Assembly: GCF_009733595.1 (NCBI RefSeq)
Contig: NZ_WOFH01000009.1
Location: forward strand, 1 to 64,000
Direction of reading: 5' to 3'
DNA length: 64,000 nt
DNA from: Actinomadura litoris
GTDB lineage: Bacteria > Actinomycetota > Actinomycetes > Streptosporangiales > Streptosporangiaceae
Under the pieces are notes generated by a model, which saw only the letters and a list, made by a program, of their open reading frames with translations, was not told the DNA's origin and searched no databases. The position numbers and the translations under genes are program-made. Of the stretch, positions 22,348 to 32,447 are shown piece by piece. Positions within the stretch are counted from its first letter, which is position 1. Every line of letters begins with the position of its first letter.

Positions 22348-25300
22348 CGATATTCGTGTCCCTGAAGGACTACCTCGGCGAGAAGTGGCCGCCCTTCCTG
22401 CCCAGGCCGGCCGACCCCGCGGTCCTCGCGCACATCTGGATCGAGCCGCCGCAGACGACGGTCCAGCCCGACAAGGTCAATCTGGTGAGCCGCCTGCTCC
22501 TGGAGGAGGATCTCGTCCTGCCGCTGCCCGGGCTGGACGCGGTGAGCGTGGTGCTGAAGCGCGACAGCGGCGGAACCGATGATCCCCAGGGGCTGGGCCT
22601 GGAGATCGATTTCGTCCCGCACACGGTGCTGCGCGTGTCCGACGCTCCCGTGGCGCTGCGGTTCGGCCCGAAGCTGCTGCGCGCCATGCGCAAGGTGAGC
22701 GGCGGCGGCGACGCCCGCTACGAGCCCGATCCCGGACGCCCGTTCGTCGAGCTCGCGGTGCCGAAGCTCAGCGGGAGCGCCAGCAAGGACGGCATCGTCT
22801 CCGACACTCCGTTCAGCGCCCAGCTCCCCTACCCGGTGATGATCGGCGACACCGGGGTCGTGATCGACGGCGCCGCGGTCGGCTTCCACCAGTCGGGCGG
22901 CAAGGCGTGCCTGGTCCTGCAATGGAAGGAGGGCGCGCTCAACCGGCTGCTCGGCCGGTTCGTCCCGAACCTGGGCGACCGCAGCCCGGCGGGCGAGCAG
23001 CAGGTCACGCTGCGCATGATCATCGGCGCTGGGATCGAGGAGGTGCGGCTCGACTGGCAGGCGGCCGCGCCCGGCGCCGCGTTCGCGCTCCCCGGGCTCA
23101 GCGTGAACCTGCCGGCGAACAGCCGCTTCTCGCTGCTGCTGATGCGCCAGGGCGCGGGACTCGGCCGCGCCGCGTTCGTCGTCACGCTGCCGGGCACCGA
23201 ACCCGTCACGGCGGGCAGCACGTTCGCCTGGGGCCGCGACGGCGACCGCGAGCTGCACAACGACGAGCCGCCGCAGCCTCCCGGCAAGCCGCTGTTCGCC
23301 GTCACGCTCAAGCCGGCGGACGGCCCGCGCAGCCTCGTCCTGCTGGACGTCGCGCTCGGCGCGCCCAAGCTGCCCGGCTTCTTCCGCCAGCTCACCACCC
23401 CGATCCCCCCGCTCGACCTGAACGACCCCGCCGCGCTCTGCAAGCCCGTCGTCTTCGACCCGGCCGACCTCCACGACGGCTGGACCGCCACGCTGAGCGT
23501 CAACCTCGACGCGGGGGGCGGGGCGTTCACGCTGCCCTTCCTCAAGCAGGGCCAGGGCGCGGACTCCCAGTTCCTCCAGCTCTACCTCCGCACGCCGCTC
23601 GACGGGCTGCCGATCACGCTGCCGCAGGGCGAGGTCGGTTTCGACATCGGGATGCGGCTGCGCGTCCTCAGCCTCAGCTTCGACCTGCTGTGCCGCCTGA
23701 CCTTCAGCCTCAGCACCTTCGCCCTGAAGGTCGACCACGACCAGGGGATCGAGCTGCGCTCCCCGGAGGCCGAGCGCGAGTTCCCCGACCTGTTCGGGAT
23801 GCGCTGGCGGTTCAAGGGCAGGCCGCTGGAGGACAAGACCTTCCACTACTTCACGATCGCGACGAAGGACTACCTCTACCAGATCCAGCAGCCCGAGGGC
23901 GCCGTGCTGGAACTGGACTTCACGCGGGCCAGCGAGGAGCCGATCACCTTCAGCGTGCGGGACTTCGCCCTCACGCCCAAGGGCGTCAACCTCGCCGCGA
24001 CCGTCACCGACCGCCCGGCCCGGCTCAACGGGCTGCGCACCCGCTTCCGCTTCACCGACAGCGGCTTCACGATCCGCGAGAACCGCATCGCCGACTTCAC
24101 GATCGCGGGTTCGGGCCCGCTGCCGCCCGACCTCGTGGGCGACGCGACGGCCGACATCGCGCTGCAGTTCGCCCAGCGCGACGGCGGCAACCTGACGCTC
24201 GTGCAGGGCGCCGCGAACCTGCGCGGCGTCAAGCTGCTCGACTGCAAGGGCACGCGCTTCCAGTTCTCGGTGGACGCCCTCGGCCTGCGGTTCGTCGACG
24301 ACGGCGCCTTCCACCTGTACTTCACCGTCACCGGCTCGGCCCAGTTCGTCCTCGCGCCCGGCGACGACGCCGACGGGCCGCTGGCGCTGCTCGGCAGGAC
24401 CCGCATCGACCTCGTCCAGTGCCCGCTCACCGGCGACGCCCGGGTGATCGGCAAGCACGTCAAGTTCCTGATCGAGCTGCCCAAGCCCAAGTCGTTCAAC
24501 TTCCTCGGCTGCTTCGAGATGGAGCTGCGCGCGATCGGCTTCGTCCCGCAGTGCGAGTTCTTCGACGGCGACGGCGCCATGCAGGTGACCGGCCAGCTCA
24601 AGTTCGCGCAGGGCCCCGGCGACACCCCGGACTCGCGTCCCGACTACCACGAGCTGTTCATCGGCCTGCCCGCGCCGGGCGAGTTCGTGCCGCGCATCCA
24701 CTTCACGCGCCTGGCGGTGAACCTGGCCATCGGCTCGGCGTTCCGGCTCCACGGCGCCGTCGACTTCGTCGACGAGCCCGACCAGACCGGGCTGATCGGC
24801 GAGGGCCTGGTCGAGATCCACGGCCTGCCCACCCTCGCGGCCAGCTTCGGCTTCCTGCGCGTGCGGCGCGGCGCGGGCTCGCCCTGGCTGCGGGCCTGGT
24901 TCCTGTACCTGGAGATCCGCCAGGTCAGCTTCATGATCCCGGTCATCCAGATCTACCTGCGCGAGATCGGGATGGGCTTCGGCTACCGCTTCACGATCGC
25001 CTCCATCAAGGCCGCCGACGCCGAGCACGACGTCAAGAAGCTCCTCAAGACGCTGGAGGGGCTCTCGCGCACCCAGGGCGACCTGTCCAAGCGCGACCGC
25101 TGGGCGGTGGACCTGGAGGAGGCCGGCCAGGACCCGCGCTGGACGATCGTGCTGCGCGCGATGATCTCGCAGACCTCCGCCTCGGCCTCGCCGCTGCGCT
25201 ACGAGGCCGCCGCCGAGGCCGACCTCGCCTGCATCTTCCTGGTCGACGCGATCATCGCGTTCCGCAGCGACCTGACGTTCTTCATGGCGGTGCGCGGCTG

Positions 25301-28300
25301 GTTCAACACCAACTACGCCGACTACGTCAACAACGTCGACGGCGCCCGCGAGAACCCGATCCTGAGCGGCTTCGTGCTGCTCTCGCCGCGCCAGAAGCGC
25401 TTCCTCGCGCACATCTCCAAGCCCGAGGGCGGCAAGCCGGGCAAGCACCCGCCGCTGCCCGACTTCGTCCGCGACGCGATCGGCAACAGCCGCTTCTCGG
25501 CGACGCTGCTGATCGAGCCGGGCCTGTTCCACTACGAGCTGGGCTGGCCCAACATGCTGCGCTGGCACACCAAGCTCGGCCCGCTGGCGGTGGAGATCGA
25601 GGGCGGGTTCATCTTCCGCGTCTCGACCACGGAGATGGTGCTCGGCACGAGCTTCCTCGCCCGCGGCCGGCTCGAACTGAGCGCCGGTGTCGACCTCGGG
25701 CTGGTCGGCATGCGGATCAGCGCCACCGCGCGGGTCGCGTTCGGGGCGCGCTACATCGGTGTGATCGACTTCCGCGACCCCACGGGCGAATCGGCCGTCT
25801 ACGGCGCGATCGGGCTGGAGGTGCAGGTCACCTTCGCGATCGAGTTCTGGATCAAGATCCCGCTGGTCTTCACCACGATCAGGCTCACGTTCCGCTTCAG
25901 CCTGGAGATCAGCTTCAGCGCCGGGCTGGAGATCGGGGTCAAGGGGCTGAGCATCCCCGGCGTGCGCGGCCACGGCACCGTCGGGATCTCCTGCTGCGGC
26001 CACAGCCTCCAGGCCAACGTCAAGGTCGCCTTCCAGGAGGACAACGTCCAGGCGGCCCTCGACCGGACCAAGCAGTTCCTGTCGCTGGGGCTGGAGGCCA
26101 CCGAGGTCGATCCGGTGCCGGGCACCGAGGGCGCCCTGGGCGCCGCGCCGGACATCGCGCGCATGCTGCCCACGCCCCAGCACGTCCTGCCGCCGCGCGC
26201 GCTCGCGCCGCTGCTCGGCATGGCGCCCTCCGCCGAAGCCGATGTGTTCCACGTGCCCGGCTACGTCGTCTTCGTACTTCGGGACGCACCGGCCTGGGAC
26301 GCCGAGCACAAGACCTACTTCGCGCTGCTGCCGCAGGGCGAGCGGCTGCACCGGGACGCGCAGGGACGGCTCGTCCTCGACGAGGAGGGCTTCCCGGTGG
26401 CCGAGCCCGAGCCGGGCTTCCTGCCGCCGCCCCCGGCCCAGAACACCGTGCCGACGAAGGACTTCGCGCTGCGCGTGCCGAGGCCGGCGGCGGGCGAGAC
26501 CTACACGCTCCTGCACTACGAGCCCCTGCCCACCCCGCAGTTCGTGGACGTGAGCGGCGCGGTCACCGCCGGCCAGCCGATCAGCTGGGCGGTGGACTGG
26601 GCCGCGCGCCTGTACGCCGGCTCCACCGAGCGCCGCGTCGTGAACCCGACCACGGGCGAACCGGGCGGCCCCGATCCGCTGGGGGACGGGCTCAGCCTGG
26701 CGCAGCACGTCGCCAACGCCTTCAAGCAGCGCTACACCGGCAGCGGGGACACCGCGGTCGGCCACCCGGTCGGCGACCCCGGCGCGCTGCCCGGCTACCG
26801 GCCGCCGGTCAGCGACCCGAGGGTGCGCACCCCCTCCGACAGCTCGTTCGAGGCGGCCGTGCGCGGGGCGTTCGAGCAGTTCAGCGGCTCGCCCTTCCTC
26901 AAGCACGACACCCAGGAACTCTACGAGCAGCTGCTGGAGTCGGCCTTCAGCACGGGCACGACGATCTACGCTCCGAACGGCACCGCGCAGGACGACGGCG
27001 ACCCCGGCACGGTCGGCGCGGCCCAGGCCGACCAGCAGGCCCACCAGATGCGCGGCGTGATCATCCACGACATCATCTCCGACCTGCGCGCCTTCCACGC
27101 CGAGAGCAGCCAGGCCGAGCGCGACAAGATCGCCGCCGGTTCGGCGGCCTTCAGGATGGGGCTGGTGTTCGCGGTGAAGTCCGCCGACGGCCGCCGCCCC
27201 TCCTGGCTCGACCAGGTCGCGACCGGGCCGGACGCCCAGCCGACGATCAGCCAGCGCGAGCGGCCCGAGGCGACCGACGTCGGCCCGAACAGCGAGGGCG
27301 TCCGCGCCTTCAACGTCGCCCAGGCCCAGTTCAGCCTGTTCCCGCCCGAGTTCGAGCAGGTGCGCCAGTACAGCGACGCGAGCACGATCGCCCTGTCCTG
27401 GGAGCTGGGCTGGCGGCGCCCGGCCGCGCCGGGGATGACCCGCGCGCAGAACGACCCCGACCACCACCTCGCCCACTACCTCGTGCGCAGGCGCGCCCTC
27501 GACGGCGACGAGGCCGAGCGCACCACCACGGTCAAGCCGGTGAAGGTGCTGCACCGGCACACGACCGACGTCCCCGGCGTCGCGGGGCCGGACGAGGCGG
27601 CGGGCGCCGCCACGCCGACCGACACGCTCTCGCTGCTCCAGCCGCGCTTCCAGGTCGTCGACCACTTCCCCGACACGGCGGAGGACCGCGCCGCGCTGCC
27701 CCGCGAGGGACGCGGCTACGTCTACACGATCACCCCGGTCGACTTCGCGGGCGGCTCCGGGCGCCCGCTGACCCTCATCGCGACGCGCTACCCGAACACC
27801 CCGCCGGCGGTGCCGGTGGACGGCGACCTCACGGTGAGCTACAGCATCGCCCCGACCGACCTGGAACCGGCGGGGAGCGCGGCGGCCCCCCAGGTGCTGC
27901 CGCCCCGCCAGGTCTACGTCGAGTGGAGCGAGCCCGCCGTCCAGAACGGGCCGCCGGTGCCGGTCCGCACGTACCGGCTGGTCTTCCGCCGCGAGAGCAC
28001 CGTGCCGATCGGCTCCTACGGCCTGGACAGCACGACCCAGCGCGGGCGCACCACCGGCCTGCCCACCTCCAATGCCCGCCCGCTGCCCACCGACATCAAG
28101 GTCGACCTCGACCACGTCTTCGGGCCGCCCGGGGCGCGCGCGGCGGTGATCCCGGTCGCCACCCTGCGCGAGCGGGGCGTGCTGCCGGACGGCGCGTGGC
28201 GCCCCGAGGCGTGGCGGGTGTTCTTCCAGACGGTCTCCGACCGCGACGTGCCCTCGGCGCTGGCACCGGTGCAGCTCCTGCTCGCCGCCGAGGCGGTGGC

Positions 28301-31300
28301 CGCGCCGCCCGCCTCCCCCGCGCCGACCGACCGGATCGAGCACACGGGCGCCCCGCGCGAGGAGCGCCGCCCGGCCGAGCTGGAGTGGCTGCCGCGGCCG
28401 ACCTCGTTCGCCGTGGTGCGGCCCGAGGACGAGCGGGCCGAGCCCGGCCTCGCCCACACCCCGATGCCGCTCGCGGCCACCGGCGGGCCCGGCGCGGACG
28501 CGGCCGGACCGGCCCCGTTCGTCTTCACCGGCGCGATCGGCGCGATCGTCGGGTTCCGGCCGCATCCCCTGGGGATCCGGGCGATCTGCTTCCGCTGGAA
28601 CCAGGGCCCGAGCGGCGACGCGGGCTTCCCGCTCGAACTGAACGCGGGCTACCGGCTGTACGAGCTGAACATCGACGCGGCCACCACCGACACCTTCGCC
28701 AGCGCCGCCCGGCTCGCCGAGGAGCTGCGGCTCCGGCAGGAAGTCCAGATGCTCCCGGCCGACGACCTGCCGCTCGTGCCCGGCGACACGCTGAACACCA
28801 GCCAGTGGGAGGCGTGGTATCCGGGCGCGATCCAGCGCCGCCGCCGTCCCGATCCCACCGTCCAGGGCGTCCGGGACGAGCGCGGCCCCTGGTACTCCTG
28901 GCAGGACTCCTACCTGGAATGGCCCGCGTGGGAGGGCGTCACCCAGCCCGGCGGGCGGCGGAAGGCGGCGCTGCACCCGCTGCTCGAACGGCTGGTGGAG
29001 CGGCTGCGCGCGCTGCGTCCCGGCAGCGTCACCGACCCGCAGGGCCGGATCTCCGACGGCTACGCCGCCGCGATCCAGGTCAGCCCGCCGACGCTGCCGA
29101 ACGACCTGGCCGCCTTCCTGGCGAGCTGCCCGCCCGGCGCCGACCGCTACGGCTGGGGCGTGCTCCAGCGCCTCGGCCTGGCGGTGACCTTCAGCCTCCA
29201 CGACCCCGGCGCGGGCGCCCTGCGCGGCCCGAAGCTGCTGGAGCTGCTCCAGAAGCTGTTCGCGCTGCTCGGGACCGGCGGGGCCGCCGACCCCGACGCG
29301 ACGGCCTTCGCCGCCTTCCGCCGCCACCTCCACGTCGAGCTGCTGTTCCAGCCGGGGCGCAGCGTCCAGCTCGGCGAGCGGGCGGCCGAGGGCGACGACC
29401 TGCTGGCGCTGGTGCAGCTCAGCCTGCGGCCCACCGTCCGGCAGCGGCTCCGCTACCGCGCCGTCACGATCACCGGACGCTCGAACGCCGACGTCGAGGT
29501 GCGCTTCACGCTCACCGCGCCGTGCAGCCTGGTCGAGCGGCCCGACGGCGGCAGCGGCCAGAGCGAGCTCGAACCGCAGCCCGCCCCGATCACCCGCGCG
29601 CTCAGGCTGCCGCTCGACGGCGCGGCGGCGCTGCTGCTGCGCGGCGCGGCGCTTCCCGCGACGGTCGAGGTGCGCCCCTCGGTGCGGCTGACCGGGGACC
29701 CGGGGCCCTTCGACCCGGCGATCGCGGCGCTGCTGACCTACGACCGGACCCGCAAGCTGCTCACCGCCCGCACCATGCTCAACGCCGACCAGATGAGGCT
29801 GCTGCGCCCCGCCCTCGCCCCGGCCGACCTCCAGGCCGCCGAGAACCTGGCCGGGACGGTGCGGACCGAGGACTTCGGCCCGACCGACGAGCGCACCCAC
29901 CACTTCACGGTCGCGACCGGCGCGCTCGCCGCGCTGTTCGCCGCCCCCGACGACACCGTGCCCGAGCACGTCCAGTGGCTGCGGCTCAAGTACTACCTGG
30001 AGACGCTGAACAGCAACGACCCCAAGGTGCCCGACACCGGCAGGGTCACGCTGCCCACCGGGGAATCCGAGATCGCCAAGGTGCTGCCCGACGTGCTGGC
30101 CTGGACGGTGCGCTTCTTCGACGCGAGCGGCGCGGTCTCCGCCGGGCCGGACGGGCTGGGCGCGACGGGCACCGGCCCCTGGGCCGCCACGGCCTACCCC
30201 CGCGCGGGATCGCCGACGGTCGCCACGCCCGACGACGCCGGCCGCCTGACCTACACCCACCTGCTCGACGACCGCTGGGCCCACACACTGCGGTACTACT
30301 TCCAGCCCTACGGCCGCTACGACCTGCTGTGGCAGAGCCTGCGCCGCTCGCCGACGCTGTTCCCGGGCCGCGCCGCCGCCGAGGCCGGCGCCCCGGCCGT
30401 GAAGGTGGACCCCGCCGCCGGGGGCGTCGACGTGGTGATCGAGCGCACGCAGGCCGTGGACGCCCCGCTCATCCTCGGCTCGCGGCGGCTCGACGAGGCG
30501 GCCACCCCGGCGCGCCCGCCCGCGCCGGGCGCGATCTGGGAGGTGATCGTCGCCCGGCACCACGAGGAGGCCCTGGCCGAGCGCAACCAGACGCTCGCCC
30601 GCCAGCTCGCCTTCCGCCGGCTCGCCTTCACGCTGCTGCGCCGCTTCGGCTACACCGACTGGTACGACTGGGTGCTCGGCTTCGCCCACGACCACCAGCA
30701 CGAGCTGCCCGTGCGCCTCGTCGAGGACGAGTACCCGGCGATCCCGAGCCATCTGCCGGACCGGCCCGACCACCTCGTCCTGGACGCCGCGGCCGACCGG
30801 GACGAGCTGCGCGGCCTCGACCTGCCCGAGCGCGTCGGCGACTTCTCGCGGGGCGTCCTCGCCCTCCAGTGGCGGGCGCTGCCGTTCTACTACGAGCACC
30901 GGCTGCTGCTGATCGCCCAGACCGACGGCACCGTCTCCCCGATCAACAGCGTCACCCAGCGGGACCTGACCTACCGCTCGCCCCTGCCGAACGCCACCGT
31001 GACCGGCGCGGACATCGTGTGGCACCGGCTGCCGCCCTTCCCCGCCGACGTCCCCGGCGGCGCCCAGCTCCAGGCCGACACGCGCGTGCGCAGCGTCACG
31101 ATCCCGCTGCGCACGTTCTGGGACAGCCTGCCGGACGACGCCCAGGCGCGGTGGCCCGGCGAGAAGCCCGACCCCGCGACCGGCGCGGTGGACGGCGCGG
31201 TGGACGGCGCGGTGGACGGCGCGGTGGACGGCGCGGTGGCCGGTGCGGTGGCCGCGCGCAAGCTCGCCGCCCTGCCCGACCCCGAGGTCGTCTACCAGAT

Positions 31301-32420
31301 CGTCGAGCTGTTCAGCGGCAACATCGAGGTGCAGGCCGAGTGCTTCTTCGACCCGGTCGCGGGCGCGTTCGCCCACCGCCAGCTCGGCAAGCGCTTCCTG
31401 GTGGCGCGGACGGCGCTGGCGCCCCCCGCGACCGCGCTCGGCGACTTCCCGCTGACGGTCGACCTCGTCCAGGTGAGCGAGGAGCAGCTCGGCCATGGCT
31501 ACTCCACGGCGAACCTGCCGCCGGACACGCGCAACCGGGTCGCGATCGACGACCACGGCCGCCTGCTGTTCGCCGGGGTGATGACGCGGCAGGACCGCGC
31601 CGCCCTGCTCCAGCTGGTGAGCGACCAGGACGGGGAGAAGATCCGGCAACTGTTCGAAAGCTGGTACGTCACCGAGCCGGTGAGCACCCCGGCCGCGACC
31701 CTGCCCGCCAGGCTCGAACCGCTGATCGACTTCCTGGCCACCCAGACCCTGACCCTGGTCTGGCAGGGCCCCTCGGACGCCGCGGCGGCAGAGCTCCAGC
31801 GGCTCCCCGGCGACAGCGCCTTCACCGGGGCGATCGCGCGGATCGTCGCCCAGGCGGCGGGCGCGGGGCCGGACGCCGTCACCCGCGTGGAGATCCCCGT
31901 CGGGCCTGAGCAGATCCCCGAGGAGCTCCGGGGCAGGGTGGAGTTCGCGCGCAACGCGCCGGGCACGCGCTACACCACGATCGGGTGGACCGGCGCGATG
32001 ACCGACGCGGACGCCGCCGCCCTCCGGCGCTGGGCCACGTTCCCCGAGTTCACCCAGGCCGTGGAGGCGCTGATCGCCGCGGTGCGCGGCGCGGGCGGCC
32101 CCGGCGCCGCGCCGGTCACGGTCCCCTTCGACGTGCCGGTGCGGCCCGTCCAGTCGGGGCTCACCGGTGCCGTCGCCGAGAAGCTGCTGCTCGGCGCCGT
32201 GCTGCTGCGCTACCACGGCATGATGCGCGCGGACGATCCGGTCGCGCTGCTGCCCTCCTACCCCGGACGGCCCGACCAGCTCGCGCTCAGGCGGTTGCAC
32301 CGCACGAGCCAGGGCAGCGGCATGGCAGGACGGTCCCTGGTGGTCCGCGCCCGCCGCGGCAGTGCCACCCCGAGCGAGCAGCGGCCGATCGACCCCGCGG
32401 ACGTGCGGGCGGACGCGTAG
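22344..32420 (+). CDS. Giant protein A, 3358 residues, unknown function
   Basis: The frame is uninterrupted with strong high-GC third-position bias throughout. It starts at ATG 22344 inside the PLD stop (ATGA). No signal peptide or classic membrane helix is visible. Residues about 1-420 are beta-rich. Residues about 430-1230 are a long series of alternating hydrophobic/polar strands (such as GVDLGLVGMRISATARVAF and SLEISFSAGLEIGVKG), like an extended beta sheet or groove; it faintly recalls the large beta domains filed as DUF6603, from memory only. A linker of about 1240-1380 follows. The stretch near 1850 (VYVEWSEPAVQNG, YRLVFRRES) looks fibronectin-III-like. Late parts include a helical ARQLAFRRLAFTLLRRFGY segment and a (GAVD)n repeat at about 2947-2969. 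It is followed by giant B after 27 bp. Function unknown. Confidence 0.8.
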   Translation: MTIFVSLKDYLGEKWPPFLPRPADPAVLAHIWIEPPQTTVQPDKVNLVSRLLLEEDLVLPLPGLDAVSVVLKRDSGGTDDPQGLGLEIDFVPHTVLRVSDAPVALRFGPKLLRAMRKVSGGGDARYEPDPGRPFVELAVPKLSGSASKDGIVSDTPFSAQLPYPVMIGDTGVVIDGAAVGFHQSGGKACLVLQWKEGALNRLLGRFVPNLGDRSPAGEQQVTLRMIIGAGIEEVRLDWQAAAPGAAFALPGLSVNLPANSRFSLLLMRQGAGLGRAAFVVTLPGTEPVTAGSTFAWGRDGDRELHNDEPPQPPGKPLFAVTLKPADGPRSLVLLDVALGAPKLPGFFRQLTTPIPPLDLNDPAALCKPVVFDPADLHDGWTATLSVNLDAGGGAFTLPFLKQGQGADSQFLQLYLRTPLDGLPITLPQGEVGFDIGMRLRVLSLSFDLLCRLTFSLSTFALKVDHDQGIELRSPEAEREFPDLFGMRWRFKGRPLEDKTFHYFTIATKDYLYQIQQPEGAVLELDFTRASEEPITFSVRDFALTPKGVNLAATVTDRPARLNGLRTRFRFTDSGFTIRENRIADFTIAGSGPLPPDLVGDATADIALQFAQRDGGNLTLVQGAANLRGVKLLDCKGTRFQFSVDALGLRFVDDGAFHLYFTVTGSAQFVLAPGDDADGPLALLGRTRIDLVQCPLTGDARVIGKHVKFLIELPKPKSFNFLGCFEMELRAIGFVPQCEFFDGDGAMQVTGQLKFAQGPGDTPDSRPDYHELFIGLPAPGEFVPRIHFTRLAVNLAIGSAFRLHGAVDFVDEPDQTGLIGEGLVEIHGLPTLAASFGFLRVRRGAGSPWLRAWFLYLEIRQVSFMIPVIQIYLREIGMGFGYRFTIASIKAADAEHDVKKLLKTLEGLSRTQGDLSKRDRWAVDLEEAGQDPRWTIVLRAMISQTSASASPLRYEAAAEADLACIFLVDAIIAFRSDLTFFMAVRGWFNTNYADYVNNVDGARENPILSGFVLLSPRQKRFLAHISKPEGGKPGKHPPLPDFVRDAIGNSRFSATLLIEPGLFHYELGWPNMLRWHTKLGPLAVEIEGGFIFRVSTTEMVLGTSFLARGRLELSAGVDLGLVGMRISATARVAFGARYIGVIDFRDPTGESAVYGAIGLEVQVTFAIEFWIKIPLVFTTIRLTFRFSLEISFSAGLEIGVKGLSIPGVRGHGTVGISCCGHSLQANVKVAFQEDNVQAALDRTKQFLSLGLEATEVDPVPGTEGALGAAPDIARMLPTPQHVLPPRALAPLLGMAPSAEADVFHVPGYVVFVLRDAPAWDAEHKTYFALLPQGERLHRDAQGRLVLDEEGFPVAEPEPGFLPPPPAQNTVPTKDFALRVPRPAAGETYTLLHYEPLPTPQFVDVSGAVTAGQPISWAVDWAARLYAGSTERRVVNPTTGEPGGPDPLGDGLSLAQHVANAFKQRYTGSGDTAVGHPVGDPGALPGYRPPVSDPRVRTPSDSSFEAAVRGAFEQFSGSPFLKHDTQELYEQLLESAFSTGTTIYAPNGTAQDDGDPGTVGAAQADQQAHQMRGVIIHDIISDLRAFHAESSQAERDKIAAGSAAFRMGLVFAVKSADGRRPSWLDQVATGPDAQPTISQRERPEATDVGPNSEGVRAFNVAQAQFSLFPPEFEQVRQYSDASTIALSWELGWRRPAAPGMTRAQNDPDHHLAHYLVRRRALDGDEAERTTTVKPVKVLHRHTTDVPGVAGPDEAAGAATPTDTLSLLQPRFQVVDHFPDTAEDRAALPREGRGYVYTITPVDFAGGSGRPLTLIATRYPNTPPAVPVDGDLTVSYSIAPTDLEPAGSAAAPQVLPPRQVYVEWSEPAVQNGPPVPVRTYRLVFRRESTVPIGSYGLDSTTQRGRTTGLPTSNARPLPTDIKVDLDHVFGPPGARAAVIPVATLRERGVLPDGAWRPEAWRVFFQTVSDRDVPSALAPVQLLLAAEAVAAPPASPAPTDRIEHTGAPREERRPAELEWLPRPTSFAVVRPEDERAEPGLAHTPMPLAATGGPGADAAGPAPFVFTGAIGAIVGFRPHPLGIRAICFRWNQGPSGDAGFPLELNAGYRLYELNIDAATTDTFASAARLAEELRLRQEVQMLPADDLPLVPGDTLNTSQWEAWYPGAIQRRRRPDPTVQGVRDERGPWYSWQDSYLEWPAWEGVTQPGGRRKAALHPLLERLVERLRALRPGSVTDPQGRISDGYAAAIQVSPPTLPNDLAAFLASCPPGADRYGWGVLQRLGLAVTFSLHDPGAGALRGPKLLELLQKLFALLGTGGAADPDATAFAAFRRHLHVELLFQPGRSVQLGERAAEGDDLLALVQLSLRPTVRQRLRYRAVTITGRSNADVEVRFTLTAPCSLVERPDGGSGQSELEPQPAPITRALRLPLDGAAALLLRGAALPATVEVRPSVRLTGDPGPFDPAIAALLTYDRTRKLLTARTMLNADQMRLLRPALAPADLQAAENLAGTVRTEDFGPTDERTHHFTVATGALAALFAAPDDTVPEHVQWLRLKYYLETLNSNDPKVPDTGRVTLPTGESEIAKVLPDVLAWTVRFFDASGAVSAGPDGLGATGTGPWAATAYPRAGSPTVATPDDAGRLTYTHLLDDRWAHTLRYYFQPYGRYDLLWQSLRRSPTLFPGRAAAEAGAPAVKVDPAAGGVDVVIERTQAVDAPLILGSRRLDEAATPARPPAPGAIWEVIVARHHEEALAERNQTLARQLAFRRLAFTLLRRFGYTDWYDWVLGFAHDHQHELPVRLVEDEYPAIPSHLPDRPDHLVLDAAADRDELRGLDLPERVGDFSRGVLALQWRALPFYYEHRLLLIAQTDGTVSPINSVTQRDLTYRSPLPNATVTGADIVWHRLPPFPADVPGGAQLQADTRVRSVTIPLRTFWDSLPDDAQARWPGEKPDPATGAVDGAVDGAVDGAVDGAVAGAVAARKLAALPDPEVVYQIVELFSGNIEVQAECFFDPVAGAFAHRQLGKRFLVARTALAPPATALGDFPLTVDLVQVSEEQLGHGYSTANLPPDTRNRVAIDDHGRLLFAGVMTRQDRAALLQLVSDQDGEKIRQLFESWYVTEPVSTPAATLPARLEPLIDFLATQTLTLVWQGPSDAAAAELQRLPGDSAFTGAIARIVAQAAGAGPDAVTRVEIPVGPEQIPEELRGRVEFARNAPGTRYTTIGWTGAMTDADAAALRRWATFPEFTQAVEALIAAVRGAGGPGAAPVTVPFDVPVRPVQSGLTGAVAEKLLLGAVLLRYHGMMRADDPVALLPSYPGRPDQLALRRLHRTSQGSGMAGRSLVVRARRGSATPSEQRPIDPADVRADA
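31183..31251 (+). repeat. In-frame 12-bp tandem repeat in giant gene A
   Basis: GGCGCGGTGGAC is repeated about four to five times in near-perfect register, ending in diverged units (GGCGCGGTGGCC, GGTGCGGTGGCC). It encodes GAVDGAVDGAVD-type repeats. The period is a multiple of three, so copy-number change keeps the frame open. Confidence 0.9.
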
Positions 32421-32447
32421 GACCCACGAGCGGACCAGGAGGAGCAG

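Noticed and set aside
22907..31909. 3000-codon plus-strand frame inside giant gene A
   Set aside because: It is a +1/+2 shift of the true frame with Arg/Ala/Pro-rich translation, typical of frame-shifted GC-rich DNA.
22020..32300. A 3426-codon minus-strand open frame opposite giant gene A
   Set aside because: It is the antisense shadow of a very GC-rich gene; its translation is a low-complexity mix of Arg, Gly, Glu and Val with no domain. Giant A on the plus strand reads as a normal protein and is coupled to PLD.
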